This document shows positions 44,427-56,117 of a DNA stretch of 64,000 bases, piece by piece. A program made the position numbers and the translations under genes. This DNA is from Pseudeuparius sepicola (Eukaryota > Arthropoda > Insecta > Coleoptera > Anthribidae), in contig OY987301.1 of NCBI GenBank assembly GCA_963920635.1, positions 10,756,501-10,820,500 on the forward strand. Reading direction: 5' to 3'. Every line of letters starts with the position of its first letter. The first letter of the stretch is position 1. The notes under the pieces are model-generated. The model made no database searches, was not told where the DNA came from, and saw only the letters and a program-made list of their open reading frames with translations.

Positions 44427-47400
44427 TCACGAATGTCCACCAGTTCTCAGCCCCATCACTGCGGCAAACAGGGCGAAGAAAAAACCCGCCAATCCCGTCG
44501 CACCTGTCAGCAGAACCAGTCCTCCTATTAGCACTGGGATCAAGGTGAAGAACTTCAACTTATAAGCTAGCAGAAGGGGAAGTAGGAACTTCTTGAATTT
44601 CTTGTTCATCTTGTATTTGCCCCGCTTTTGTCGACTAACGTCGGCGAAATCTGGAAATGAAAATAAAAATTAGGAGAGAATTCAAGAGTAGAATCATTTA
44701 GAGAATGACCTAAGGAAGTAGTTAATTACGGACACTTTTCTGGGGTTTCTCCTATTACCCGAATAAGAGATAGACCAAAAGTACGTAAGGTGTTATACTG
44801 TCCAGTATTCGATATTCGTGATGCCGCAAACCACATCCTGATAATATCTCGATTCTTAAACGTGCCATAAATTTTTGGTTGTGAATATTTCCGATTTCTG
44901 TTAAAAATATTTTTGTTCGTTTTTTTTACGTAGAATTCATTGGAGTAGAGAGATATTCTCTTTGATTTCCTAGTGGTTTCAAAAGGGAAAATCTCTATGG
45001 TTCGAATTTAAGACACCTATATTTTTAGCTAGGTATCTGTTCGAGTATCTACAGGGTGTCTTTTTGAAACGTATACAAATCCACAAAATCTTAATTTTTG
45101 GAGATAATCGCCAGAACTTTTTATTTATTTGAAAGGGCTTCACAAGCCAAATTTTTTTACACCCCGGATTTACACTATAATAATTTAGCGGTTTTAGTAG
45201 ATATTTAATATCTGACACCACAGCGTGGTGCGTCAGAAGTTCATTTGTCAAAGTATCATCAAAATTGTCTTATTTTCGCTAGTAAAATAAATTAGTATTA
45301 TTAATGTCAATTAATAGACCGGGAGATAGTGACAGATTTTTGGACGTGATTTTACTCAGTATGCCTTGCAAAGGGCATTATGTGGCACATATTCTCACAA
45401 TAATAAGGTATGAATCAGAGAGTCATCCTGGGTTCTTCATGTGAAAAACTGAGTTTTCAATTATTCGAAAAATATGCGTTTTGATATGATTTTATACAGG
45501 CTGCCATGTTTTTAATAAAGAAGTTCAAATAGAAAATTCCTCGGAAAACCATAGGCATAGCGTTAGGGTGGGTCCAAAGGGCTATTATTGCCACGTGATC
45601 TTGTATTTTAATAATTAATTTTTCCACGTTTCTGAACAGGCTGCCAATTAGAAGTATGCAAGTTCTTCTTACCAAAATGCTGAAAAAAGGATGGCATACC
45701 TTTCGCGCATGTCCAAGTACACTTTACATCGAATAACTCGTTTAAATGATTAAATAACATTCAATTTAAACAGTACTTGGACATGCGCGAAAGGTATGCC
45801 ATCCTTTTTTCAGCATTTTCGTAAGAAGAACTTGCATACTTCTCATTGGCAGCCTGTTCAGAAACGTGGAAAAATTAATTATTAAAATACAAGATCACGT
45901 GGCAATAATAGCCCTTTGGACCCACCCAAACGGTATGCCTGTGGTTTTCCGAGGAATTTTCTATTTGAACTTCATTTTAAAAAACATGGCAGCCTGTATA
46001 AAATCATATCAAAACGCATATTTTTCGAATAATTGAAAACTCAGTTTTTCACATGAAGAACCCAGGATGACTCTCTGATTCATACCTTATTATTGTGAGA
46101 ATATGTGCCACATAATGCCCTTTGAAAGGCATACTGAGTAAAATCACGTCCAAAAATCTGTCACTATCTCCCGGTCCATAATGTCGACCATTATTATACC
46201 TGTCACACAAACAGGATCACTGTTTAATGGAATTATTATACGATGATTCTAGAGTCCTTTTTATCGTTTCAATCTGTCTACAAGGCGTAACAATACTCGA
46301 CTATAATATGTTTTTACGAAGACGCATTAAGTACGGTTACATTTTTACGCTATATGACTGTTTTAGTAAACAACTAAATCGGTCCAAATGGCGGGAGAAA
46401 AAAGGCATAATATAGAAATAAATACTTCGTGACCTGGTAGAGACTAAATTCCTATGCATTTCTCCATTAAAATAAATGTTATTACAGTTTCTCTTCTTTG
46501 TCAATGTATTTTTAAAATGTGGAACAGCAGTCATATTTTGTGTTTGCTTTAAACGGATATTTATTAAAAATAATTATTGAAAGGAAATTTACAATAAATA
46601 TAATAATTATTAAACCGATAAATTTCAGGAAGTTGATGGCAGAAAGTTATTGTGCTATTGTGTCAGTGATATTAAACCAATTGTTTGTTGTATTAATCTG
46701 GAAAAAGTTGTAAATTTCAAAGGAGAAAATAATGATACGATAATAGAACCAAAACCACAAGTTTAGATATACCAGGCTTCAGAAAAGTAAACTTTACGAA
46801 TAAAACATGAAACAAATTTAAGTTGGTACTTTTTTTTGAAGAACAAGAAAGACATAAAGTGATCTTATAATTCAGTTTTATTTTGGGAGACTTCAACAGG
46901 TGATAATAATAATAATAATTCCCGACCACACAATTCTTCAAACTAGAAGTACCCCAGAAAAAACTGAATGCTTGTGCGGGGGAGGGGGTAGTATTTTTTT
47001 ATTTATATCTCAATAACGGCGCCACTTAAAAAATTGAAATTTGGTATGTGTTATCTACTTACTGGAAGACGCCTTAGGGTAGTTTATTAATTTACACAGT
47101 GCCCTAAAAAAGGGTAAAAACTAACAACCCCTATTAATTTTTTTGCTCAAAATTTTTTGAGGTTATCTTTTTGGTCTTGCAGGTCCATCATTTCAGTGTA
47201 TCTTTTCATTTTGCAAGAAAAGTGTACTCTTGTTTCATAACGATAAAATCAACCGTTTGCGTTGAAATTGGCAAAACGTACCCCAAAACACCTGTTAACC
47301 TCAACATTCGAAACATAAAATTTTTACCTACCGCATTTAAACGTTACACATCGACTGTACCATTTAAAATGAGAAAAAAATTCTCATGAACAATGTACCA

Positions 47401-48850
47401 AAACTTATTAGCTTTCAAAATGGAAAGGATTGGATTTAACAAAATTTGAACACCCTATTTCAAGAAAACCAATGCTGTTTTGACCAATGTCCAATTGATA
47501 TTTTTTTCCTTATTTTGAATGTACAGTCGATCTGTAACGTTTGAAAGCGGTAGGTAAAAATTTTATGTTTCGAATGTTGAAGTCAACGGGTGTTTTGGGG
47601 CACGTTTTGCCAATTTCAACGCAAACGGTTGATTTTATCGTCATGAAACAAGAGTACACTTTTGTTGCAAAATGAAAAGATACACTGAAATGATGGACCT
47701 AGAAAACCAAAAAGATAACCTCAAAAAAGTTTGAGCAAAATAATTAATAGGGGTTGTTAGTTTTTACCCTTTTTTAGGGCACTGTGTAAATGAATAAACT
47801 ACCCTAAGGCGTCTTCCAGTAGTTATTGAGATATAAATAAAAAAAATACTTTTGGGTCGCCTTGTAGACCCGAATAACTTGGCAAGGAAAGCCCAAATCG
47901 AAAAATTTTGTATGAAAGACCCTCCTTAAAACCACCTGCCGAACACCCCTTTAAAGTATTTACTATACATTCTGACTCACCCTGTATAGATCCTTGTCAA
48001 AAATTGTCATGAACTATATGCAATAAGTTTCTGGGAAAATAATCATATACCAGAACCGTTTCCAGTTGGGAATAGGAGGTAACACAATCGTAGATGTCAG
48101 CAAACGAAGCGACACATTTTGAAGTAATCACGTCTGCAGCTACCACGTTCAGTAATGGGATACGAATAGCACCAAGTCTTCTATCGGGAATTCATAACAG
48201 GTTATTGGAATCTTAGTTTTTGATAACTATAAGATAAAACGATTAGGTCCTAAACCCTTGGTGCCAGAAAATATTTTACGACCAGTAGTTACACAAGCAA
48301 ACACTGATGGCTACCTACCTACCTACTACTGGGTGTGAATGATAGTTGCTGCTATCACATTATAAAGAACCCCCTCGTACTTGGGGTCATGGAAACGCCA
48401 GACCGTGGCGGTGAGATTCAGCTATACCACCAGGTACCCACCAATTGCTAGAAGGAACAAGGACACGAGTCCCGCAACTGAACCAAGACGTATCACATTA
48501 TAAAGAACCCCCTCGTACTTGGGGTCATGGAAACGCCAGACCGTGGCGGTGAGATTCAGCTATACCACCAGGTACCCACCAATTTCCAGAAGGAACAGGG
48601 ACACAAGTTCCGCAACTGAACCAAGACACCAGCTGAAATTCGGAGGAAGCCCACCCGTACCTGAGGTCATCGGGATCCTGGTTTGCAGCGACCACGTCGC
48701 CGCGGTGGGGTACAGCGACCAGGCGCCGCTCCAGGTGGCCACGTCCTTGAACTCCCTGGTCTCGGCGACGGCGTCCGGACAGCACCCCGCGGCGGCGGCG
48801 GCCGCCAGGAGGCAGAGCGGCACCACGGCGAGCAGCGGCACCGGCGGCAT
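44427..48850 (-). CDS. Short Osiris-like protein H, two exons (tentative join)
   Basis: Spliced model: complement(join(44427..44650, 48661..48850)), 137 residues. Exon 2 (acceptor TTTCCAG) is clear: DFADVSRQKRGKYK followed by a hydrophobic region (KFFTLIPVLIGGLVLLTGAT...FFALFAAVMGL), the Osiris membrane exon, entered in phase 1 as in genes F and G. Exon 1 is a GC-rich signal-peptide exon (MPPVPLLAVVPLCLLAAAAA) ending in phase 1 at donor GTACGG. TATA and initiator elements lie upstream. The phases fit and gene G has the same build, but 4 kb of transposon-filled intron separates the exons, so the join is inference. If the donor is not used, exon 1 reads on to a 96-residue protein ending in a hydrophobic segment. 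Confidence 0.5.
45315..46178. repeat. Near-perfect long hairpin (foldback) inside gene H intron
   Basis: Arms of about 400 bases pair almost perfectly from AGACCGGGAGATAGTGACAG to its complement. The loop near 45725-45765 is short and AT-rich. The termini differ from the CAGnGTG type. No coding capacity. Confidence 0.85.
46179..46987. other. AT-rich sequence within the gene H intron
   Basis: No exon-like or repeat structure was seen. Confidence 0.45.
46988..47850. repeat. Foldback element inside gene H intron
   Basis: Arms pair from GTATTTTTTTATTTATATCTCAA through TTACACAGTGCCCTAAAAAAG and AACGCAAACGG to their complements ending near 47850. A related CACCCTG end before TA lies at 47984, so the full element may extend there. 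The centre falls around 47430. Confidence 0.75.
48353..48628. repeat. 138-bp tandem duplication in gene H
   Basis: Units 48353-48490 and 48491-48628 share blocks such as TATAAAGAACCCCCTCGTAC and differ at about five positions. On the minus strand each encodes a hydrophobic segment ending GGYLVV and a stop, in frame with unspliced exon 1 of gene H for the copy nearest it. Confidence 0.85.
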
Positions 48851-49060
48851 CTCTCTACCACAGGGACGCCATGGCGACGGGGACGACGCGGGCGTCGGCG
48901 TCCGTCTGGACGGGCATCGCGGTCGTCTGAGCGGCGGCGGGAGGCGCGGGCGCGTTTTAACATCACCGGGGGCCTAATGCCGACTATTATCGGCGGGCAT
49001 TTCCGCTCCGGAACGCAGTGGCGGAGGTCTAACGCCGAAAAACGGACGGTGTACAGGGTG
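48640..49060 (-). promoter_or_regulatory. GC-rich region with core promoter of gene H
   Basis: A GC island in an AT-rich setting. On the minus strand TTAAAA (48960-48955) lies 32 bases before the A of TCAGAC (48930-48925). The initiator context CAGACGACC is identical to that of gene A. Confidence 0.5.
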
Positions 49061-49283
49061 AGGAGGTTTTTTTTTATGAGCATCGACGAAAAAGTTTGAA
49101 AAGTGAAAGAAGAAGCTGATGTATCTACTGTTGCTTTCGAAATGGAAAGAGTTGTAGAGACAATGCAGGCAAAATTTTGGAGTTCCTACAAACCAACATT
49201 TCAGCTATGTTGTTCTGAACGTGGGTTACTAACGGACCGAACGACCAAAATCTGTAGTATATGCTCAAAACCTCAAAAATATA

Positions 49284-50693
49284 CAGGGTGTCCCAATAAG
49301 GACTCCCGTCGCCGATATCTCCGGAACAAAAAGAGATATTTTAACTCTGCAAACGCCGTTGGCTAGGACGTGAAGAGGGCTTTATTAGTAACTGCTAAGA
49401 GTTCATTTTGACATTGGCGTATAGATGGCGCTGCGGTGCAAAGAAACCTTCGATCCTAGGAACGTTGAAACGTAGCGCATCTGAAAGACTGTGTAATTTG
49501 GAGAAACTTTTGTTCTATTGACACTTTTCCTATTGTTACTAGTTTCTGAGATAACCGCTCTACCATGTAATTTACAAAAAAGAACTAACTCGCTTAAAAT
49601 TAACTTTAGAGGAAAAAGTTATTAAAAATATCTTTGTAGTGCACTAAGACGAAGAAAATAGCGGCATGTGTCAAATTATTACACATCCGGATTGACAGGA
49701 GGTGCCCCATTTTTCATTTCAAAATAAACATACTGTACAATTTTCCCTCAAAATTGGAAAAAACCTACCTAACAACAATAACACCTTGTAGGTACATGTA
49801 GACAACGACAATTTGGCTGTATCTATTTTTATCAACCGAAGGTGACATAGAAATTAAACATGTATGTTTACAATAAACATGTCCAAAATTATTTCCATAC
49901 CTAAATACGAGCAGCGGCTACAGCACTGTTTTTACTGCATTCTCCATAAACTAATACTATATTTTAATTTAGCCACATTATTATGATTAACCATTATTAC
50001 AAAAATTAATAAACTAATTAGGCAATAAACAAATTGACAACGATAGAGAATTACCTGGGCGTTTGAAGCTCAATATCATATTGAAACAATGGACAGAGAC
50101 AGAGCCACCTTCGGTTAATAAAAATAAATTCAGCCAAATTTTCGTTGTCTAGATGTATGTATATACATGTGTTATTGTTATTATATGACTCTGGAAATTA
50201 CCTTTTTTCACTTTTGCGGGATAAATTATACAGTATGTTCATTTTAAACTGAAAAATGGGTCACTTCCGGTACTTCCGGTCAACCCGGATGTGTAATAAT
50301 TTGACACGTGTCGCTATTTTCTTCGTCTTAGTGAACTACAAAGATATTTTTAATAACTTTTTCCTCTAAAGTTAATTTTAAGCGAGTTAGCTCATTTTTT
50401 AAAAATGACATTGTAGAGCAGCTATCTCGGAAACTAGTGACAGTAGGAAAATAGTCCATAGAACAAAAATTTCTCCAAATTACCCAGTCTTTCAAATGCG
50501 CTACGCTCCAACGTTCCTAGGATCGAAAAGTTTCTTTACACCGCAGCGCCATCTATACGCCAATATCAAAATGAACGCTTATCAGTTTAGGATAAAGCCC
50601 TCTTCACGTCCTAGCAAACGGCGTTAGCAGAATTAAAATATCTCTTTTTGTTAAGGAGATATCGGCGACGGGAGTCCTTATTGGGACACCCTG
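49284..50693. repeat. Large foldback element, TA-flanked, terminus CAGGGTGTCCC
   Basis: The left end reads CAGGGTGTCCCAATAAGGAC after TA, and the right end is its complement before TA. Arms share GGAGTCC, CGCCGATATCTCC, ACGTGAAGAGGG and GCGCCATCTATACGCC blocks, and AAATTATTACACATCC further in. No transposase frame. Confidence 0.88.
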
Positions 50694-50954
50694 TATTTTT
50701 CCGCAGTAGCTTAATAAAGATGTTCACAAAAAAAATTGTGAAATACAAAAAAAAGGGAAAAAGTACTTGAATTCGCGGAACGTTGTCTCATTAGCTTGAA
50801 GTTATTGTTGAAATCCTCCCCCCCCCCGAAAAATCTGTTTATGTGGAAATGCTACCATATTTTTGGTAAACAATATAACAACATAAAGTGCAATGGAGCG
50901 TTGATATCGGGCACCAGCCTGAAAACCATTTTTTAGAACGTAAAGATAAAGACA

Positions 50955-52165
50955 AATGAGTTTTTTTGTGATCAGTATGGAGTTCTCGGAAACTAGGAAG
51001 ATAGAAGGAAAGTTAAATGGGGAAAGAATTGCAGTTTTGCGGGCCCAATTTGACGCATCTTGTTGATTTTTGAAAAAACTTATGGTTTACTAGATATTCA
51101 AAAAAACTAAATTTTGGCTATTTATTCTAATCAATATACAGGGACCGACAGAAAGTTGGACACAAAAATTTGATATTTTTAGACTCTGGATTTCGATTAA
51201 TTAAAATTTCTAGCTACTAATCGAACAAAATTAAAGTTTAGTAGCAAATTCATGTGTTATCCGATGATAAGTTGCGCTTGCAGTATTTTGTTTATTTGTA
51301 ATACACAAAAAATTCAATTTCTTTTTTTTACTAGGTGGCTGTGACTTTAAATCTGACATCCACCTTTGATTCCAAACAACTTTTGTAAGTAACTTTTAAC
51401 CGTATTTTAAAAAATAAGGGTACTTTACTCTTGAGTTATTTTGATATTTTTGAATCTAGCTCGTATCCAAAAAGATATATTTAAATTTTGATATGTGCGT
51501 TTTGAGTTTGAAATGATGCACCAACTTTTATCAAGAATAAAATTTTCTCAGAAATTAATAATAAAAAAGTTTTCCATTTGTGTCCAACTTTCTGCCGGTC
51601 ACTGTAGATTCGATGTCTCTGATTTTAGATAAAAAGTGTAAATACCAAAGTTGGAGGGAATTATGTCCCCAATGCGGTTATCATGTCTTACTTTCCGTGA
51701 CAGCGGCCATCAAACTTTTTTTCTAATGGAAACCATGGCCATAGCCTCCAAAAAATCAAGCATTTTTAGAGCTTTCCAGCTATATAATACTCGACGGAAG
51801 TAACTTTGGTTTCCATTTCAAAGAACACAAATTTGTGTCATATCTCGAAAATGGCAGCTGTCACGGAATGTAGGACATGATAAACGCATTAGGCACATAC
51901 GCACATAATTCTCTTCAATTCTTTGATATTTACACTTTTTATATAAAATTAGAAACAACGAAGCTTGATGGATTATAGAATAAATCGCCAAAATTTCGTT
52001 TCTTCAAAATATCTAGTATCTACCTAAGCCATAGCTTTTTCCAAAAATCCACAAGGTGCATTAAATTGGGCCTACAAAACTGCAATTCTTTCCCCATTTA
52101 ACCTTCCTTCTATCTCTACTAGTTTCCGAGATCCCCATACTATGATCATATAAAAAAAACTCACC
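50955..52165. repeat. Foldback element split by a nested MITE
   Basis: The left arm (AGTTCTCGGAAACTAGGAAG, AATTGCAGTTTTG blocks before 51136) pairs with the right arm at 51960-52165. Inner arms at 51620-51960 pair through GGACATGATAA and GTCACGGAA blocks. A separate 466-bp element is inserted at 51139. Ends are approximate. Confidence 0.65.
51139..51604. repeat. 466-bp MITE nested in a foldback element
   Basis: The left end reads CAGGGACCGACAGAAAGTTG and the right end CAACTTTCTGCCGGTCACTG, both flanked by TA. The inverted repeat spans about 28 bases. Non-coding. Confidence 0.8.
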
Positions 52166-54029
52166 CTCCATATACTGATTAAGAGATACAATTTTTGTTT
52201 ATAATTAAATAGGCTACTCAATTTAGAAAACCATCAGACGTTTGGATTTATTAAAACTTTTTACACCAAAACAACATTTTTTTACATAATTTCCTATGAA
52301 TTTATAAATTAATGTTAGTTCCTGGAGTGCAAAAGATAGCATCACCCTGTAGGTGATATCTCGCCTGGGGTTGCCCGCAATCGGGAAGGCATAGAAAATT
52401 TTGGACAATAGCATAGAGTTGGCCACGACCAAGAACCTAAATCTATATTTCCCTCTATTCTAATTAACAAGCGATGTAAAAAATGTAACATTAAAAAAAT
52501 GTTTTTTGAGTAGGTATAATTCAAGATGTCGCGGATTTCATAACAGAATATTGTATAGAGGGTATGACAGCCCAACTTTTGTCTAATGTTACCGACGTTA
52601 TATATATCTTTCGTAGTTTCGTAGAACACGGCCTGCGTGAAAATATGAGCAAAAGCCACCTTGTATTTCTGTTAAGGAAAATCGAATTCTCCATATGTTA
52701 TCCCCAGGGGCCACTCGTAAATTTTCCTGCATTCTATCGATGTACTTTTCAACCCTCTTCGAGGCTTGTATGCGAAAATGGGGCACATAAATGTGTCACT
52801 CTCGTCCGGTCCAATTTTCACCACCCTGTATACCACCAAAGTGCCTAAAGTGCCTTTTATAAGTACAGTATATAGGGCGATAACTTTTTCTATATAGTTG
52901 GCTGTGCCCACAAGAATAACTTTTCTTTTTATGTTTTCGAAAAAGTATATTATTTTTTACGTTGAAAAAATCCCGATTGATGTCAGGGGCCACCCTGTAC
53001 ATTCTTCAGTGAAATTTCCCGTCACGGAGGGTTCCAGGCGACCGCCAACGCCGCTGAATATTTAAGACACGTCTGAGTGTTCGAGATAATGGGCAGGTGG
53101 ACATGGAAATTGTTGTCATTTTCTGGGCATTATTTAACAAAGCACCGGCTAACGGACTCGCCGATCGGGAAGCGGGGTTCTCGTCCTCGCGAATTAAAGT
53201 ATCAAAATGAGGGACAGTTCGCCCCCAAAATAATAATTGCTCTGTTAACAAAGGCGGTGCTTTCGGAAGGATAGAATAGGGACCGCTAGCTGTCACGCTA
53301 ATTTTACAAGCTTTGTCTGTTTTGATAAATTCGGCCGCAAAATACACAAAGTGCTTTGGACAAGTGATTGGAAATCAAAACTACGAAACATCTAAAATAT
53401 CGAGCGTTCATTTAAATTTAATCTCATGTTAGTGATGGAAATTCAAACATGAGATAGTCCCTGTCATCTAAAAAAAAGTCGGACAGTATACAACTTTATT
53501 AAGGACATTAAGGTCGTTGTTCATATTCGTTATTATTTTGGGCACTTCCGAATAAGACAATGGGTATGCAATCACCGTGACTAAGCGAAGGAGGTGCATA
53601 CAAGCAGATTGACATATCTGTAAGAGAAATTGAAATATCTCAAAAACTATTGAGTTTTGCATAATGCATATATAGGATTGAATTTACTCCTTACCTCCTT
53701 CTCTATCACATCTAGAAAGGAATGTATCGAATTACCAATAACCCTGTATATCTTTTGATCGATTAATTTTTTCGACTAACTAAGATTTATTTTCATACTA
53801 AGGGAATAAAAGTAGTAATATGTAATATTGTCTAATAAGTTTTTTTTCTTGAAATCGGCATAAAAATGTCCCAAAATCGTCATTAAAAGCACAGAAATCG
53901 TACAATAATGTAGCCCATTATTGTACGAATTTTTCAATAAGTAGGCCTCGGCGAGATGTAAACATCAAAGTCCGACGCGGAGAAATCGCCCGTCAAAAGT
54001 GACCAAATATTCAAAACCCGGCCGATAAA
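52166..54029. other. Intergenic DNA with scattered MITE ends
   Basis: Three CACCCTGTA sequences (about 52344, 52822, 52992) look like right ends of CAGGGTG-type elements, but no matching arms were found. No gene is recognised. Confidence 0.45.
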
Positions 54030-54660
54030 GGCTCATTTAACTTTTCGTATTGTTTCCTATAGAAGCGCAATCCTTCAGTATACATATTTTAGTAAATTTG
54101 AAAATCAATAGATTTATTGTGTAGGCTGCACAAGAAGCAGCAGCTTGGTTTTTCTGTACATCATAAGAGGGGGTTGCCGACAGCGAAAGTGACCTTAGAT
54201 TTCGTATTTTTTTAAGTTGTATAGCATAAAATCTAATAACATTTTACCTGGCAAAAATTTAGTACAAACATCTCTGTCTTCATTTTAATCATAAGATCTT
54301 ACAAGCAGTGTTTTATTTTATAGGCTATGAAAACCTTTGAAAAAATAATAATTCCAGTGCATATGCTTTCGCTGTCGGCAACCCCCTCTTATACTTGTCC
54401 TAGGTAGAGCGATCGGTAAAGTCGAGCAACGCCGCGCGTAGTCGGTTCGTGGACGGGTGATCCATTATTATTATTTTCTTGCCTAATAAAACATTTTTTT
54501 TCCGATTTCAAAAAAAATATAATATGTACCTCGGCACTGAAGTTCTTTTTATGACTCATGTGGTTTATTTGCCTCGGCCAGAGGCCTCAGCAACTAAACT
54601 CCACATGAGTCATAACAAGTTGAACTTCAGTGCCTTGGTACATAAATAACTATTGTATAC
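54030..54660 (+). repeat. Dispersed repeat with a 5S-rRNA-like segment, copy 2
   Basis: Matches 29740-30105 in opposite orientation. The segment at about 54409-54466 (CGATCGGTAAAGTCGAGCAA, then CGCCGCGCG, then TTCGTGGACGGGTGATC) parallels the 5S internal control region in order and spacing. The element closes with a palindrome (GTACCTCGGCACTGAAGTTC near 54526, complement near 54620-54645). Confidence 0.55.
54164..54391. repeat. 228-bp MITE inserted in the 5S-like repeat
   Basis: A 26-base perfect inverted repeat (TAAGAGGGGGTTGCCGACAG...) bounds it, with TA as outermost bases on both sides. The other copy of the host repeat lacks it, which confirms an insertion. Confidence 0.8.
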
Positions 54661-56117
54661 ATGCCATCATAACAATAAATTCTCTCTTATACGATGATGA
54701 AGACTCCGAGTTCTAGCTTTGGGAAAGGAAAACCGTTAATCTCGGCATGATTGTTACTTTCAGCGACATCTACGAAGAAAACGCCAAAGCATCTATGAAT
54801 CTGCTCTTTCTTCAAGCATTTAAATAGGCGCTGAGAGAATTATTACTACCTATACAGTAAACTCTATTTATCTGCAATGCAAATTGTTTTCAATCCGATT
54901 TGCAAGTGGCCAGTAACAAACCAGGTCAGTGTGCATGCACGAGCGAATTTGTAAAAATTCGGACCCAAAAGTTAAATTGTTAAAAATGGTAATGACTAGT
55001 TTCGTCATTAGAGTGGTCTGTACTTAAGCGTTCTGCACGATAAGGCTGAAAATTATTACTGGTGGATGACATGGATGTAAAGAAGCTACAAACTTAAAAA
55101 TAAACGTATAAAACAGGATATACAGAGTGTCCCGTGTCTCTGATAAAAAAATTCAAAATTATTAAACCGCTGTAACTTTTTTATTTCTAGAGGTATACCT
55201 ACACAAAAAAGATTAACATGAAAATCGCTTTGTGCATATTACCCAACTATCGCAGAAAAATAGCTTATATTTTCCGTGTTTCATTTCACCTGATGTGATG
55301 CTTATATTTTGCATTTATTTAGGCAAGAGTTTTATTTAAAGCAGTTTACTGATACCTATAATATGTTTCTATACACTTAGACTTGGATCTATTTCGGTTA
55401 AAATTGGAAATTAATGAACATTACACATTGCAAGTTTGTGTTTATCAAAAACTCATACCTTTGAATTTGATATTTATAAAAAAACGTAAAAGTAAAATAA
55501 AGAAAAGTATGGCAATAAATTGTCAAATAATATCACTGAAACCACGCAAACCAAATCCTAAATCAAAATTTTACAGAAAACAAACGCTGGATCTGAAAAA
55601 TATCTCTTTAAACCGTACGCTTACTCAGAAAAATATTTCTCACTATTTTTATTTATTCAGTTTTAAAACACCTTGTTTTTTAAAGTAGGCTGGTAAAGTG
55701 ACAAACTGCCCAATAAAAGTAACATTATTTTTGCTCAAGAAATGTATGGTTAACCCTGCAGTTTATTGTTTATACTCTATTTTAGTTTGAACATTACACT
55801 TTGACGTTGACTTCGAAAGCTCAGGTCAAGGCTTTCTGATATTTTCTTAAGCATGTGAGTCCCACATTTATTACACTAAATAGAACTAAGTTTTTGATTA
55901 CTTTGATTTTATATCAACGAACTTTCAAAATCACAAACATTTTTCCAATAGTTTAAAATTTATTTTCGTAATTAGTTTTATCTAACCTTGATATTATCTA
56001 CCAAATATCGTGATAATATTTGACTTCGTCACGAATCGTTTTCAGAAGATTTTGAGATGTCATAACTAAAAAGGTACGCTCCTGAAAAGAGGAATTTTCT
56101 ATAAATTTGCCTATTTT
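54661..56117. other. AT-rich intergenic DNA
   Basis: No supported feature. The 101-codon frame at 55383 is Lys/Ile/Asn-rich and looks random. Confidence 0.5.

Noticed and set aside
48020..48190. Possible extra gene H exon on the minus strand (CVASFADIYDC, resembling a two-cysteine Osiris region)
   Set aside because: Entry at CTGCAG fits phase 1, but the available donors leave phase 0, which cannot join the membrane exon at 44650.
48683..49099. Arg/Gly-rich plus-strand frame over the GC-rich region
   Set aside because: A shadow of the GC-rich promoter and exon 1 of gene H; composition explains its length.
55383..55688. 101-codon Lys/Ile/Asn-rich frame
   Set aside because: Typical of random AT-rich DNA, with no neighbouring promoter, splice or domain signal.
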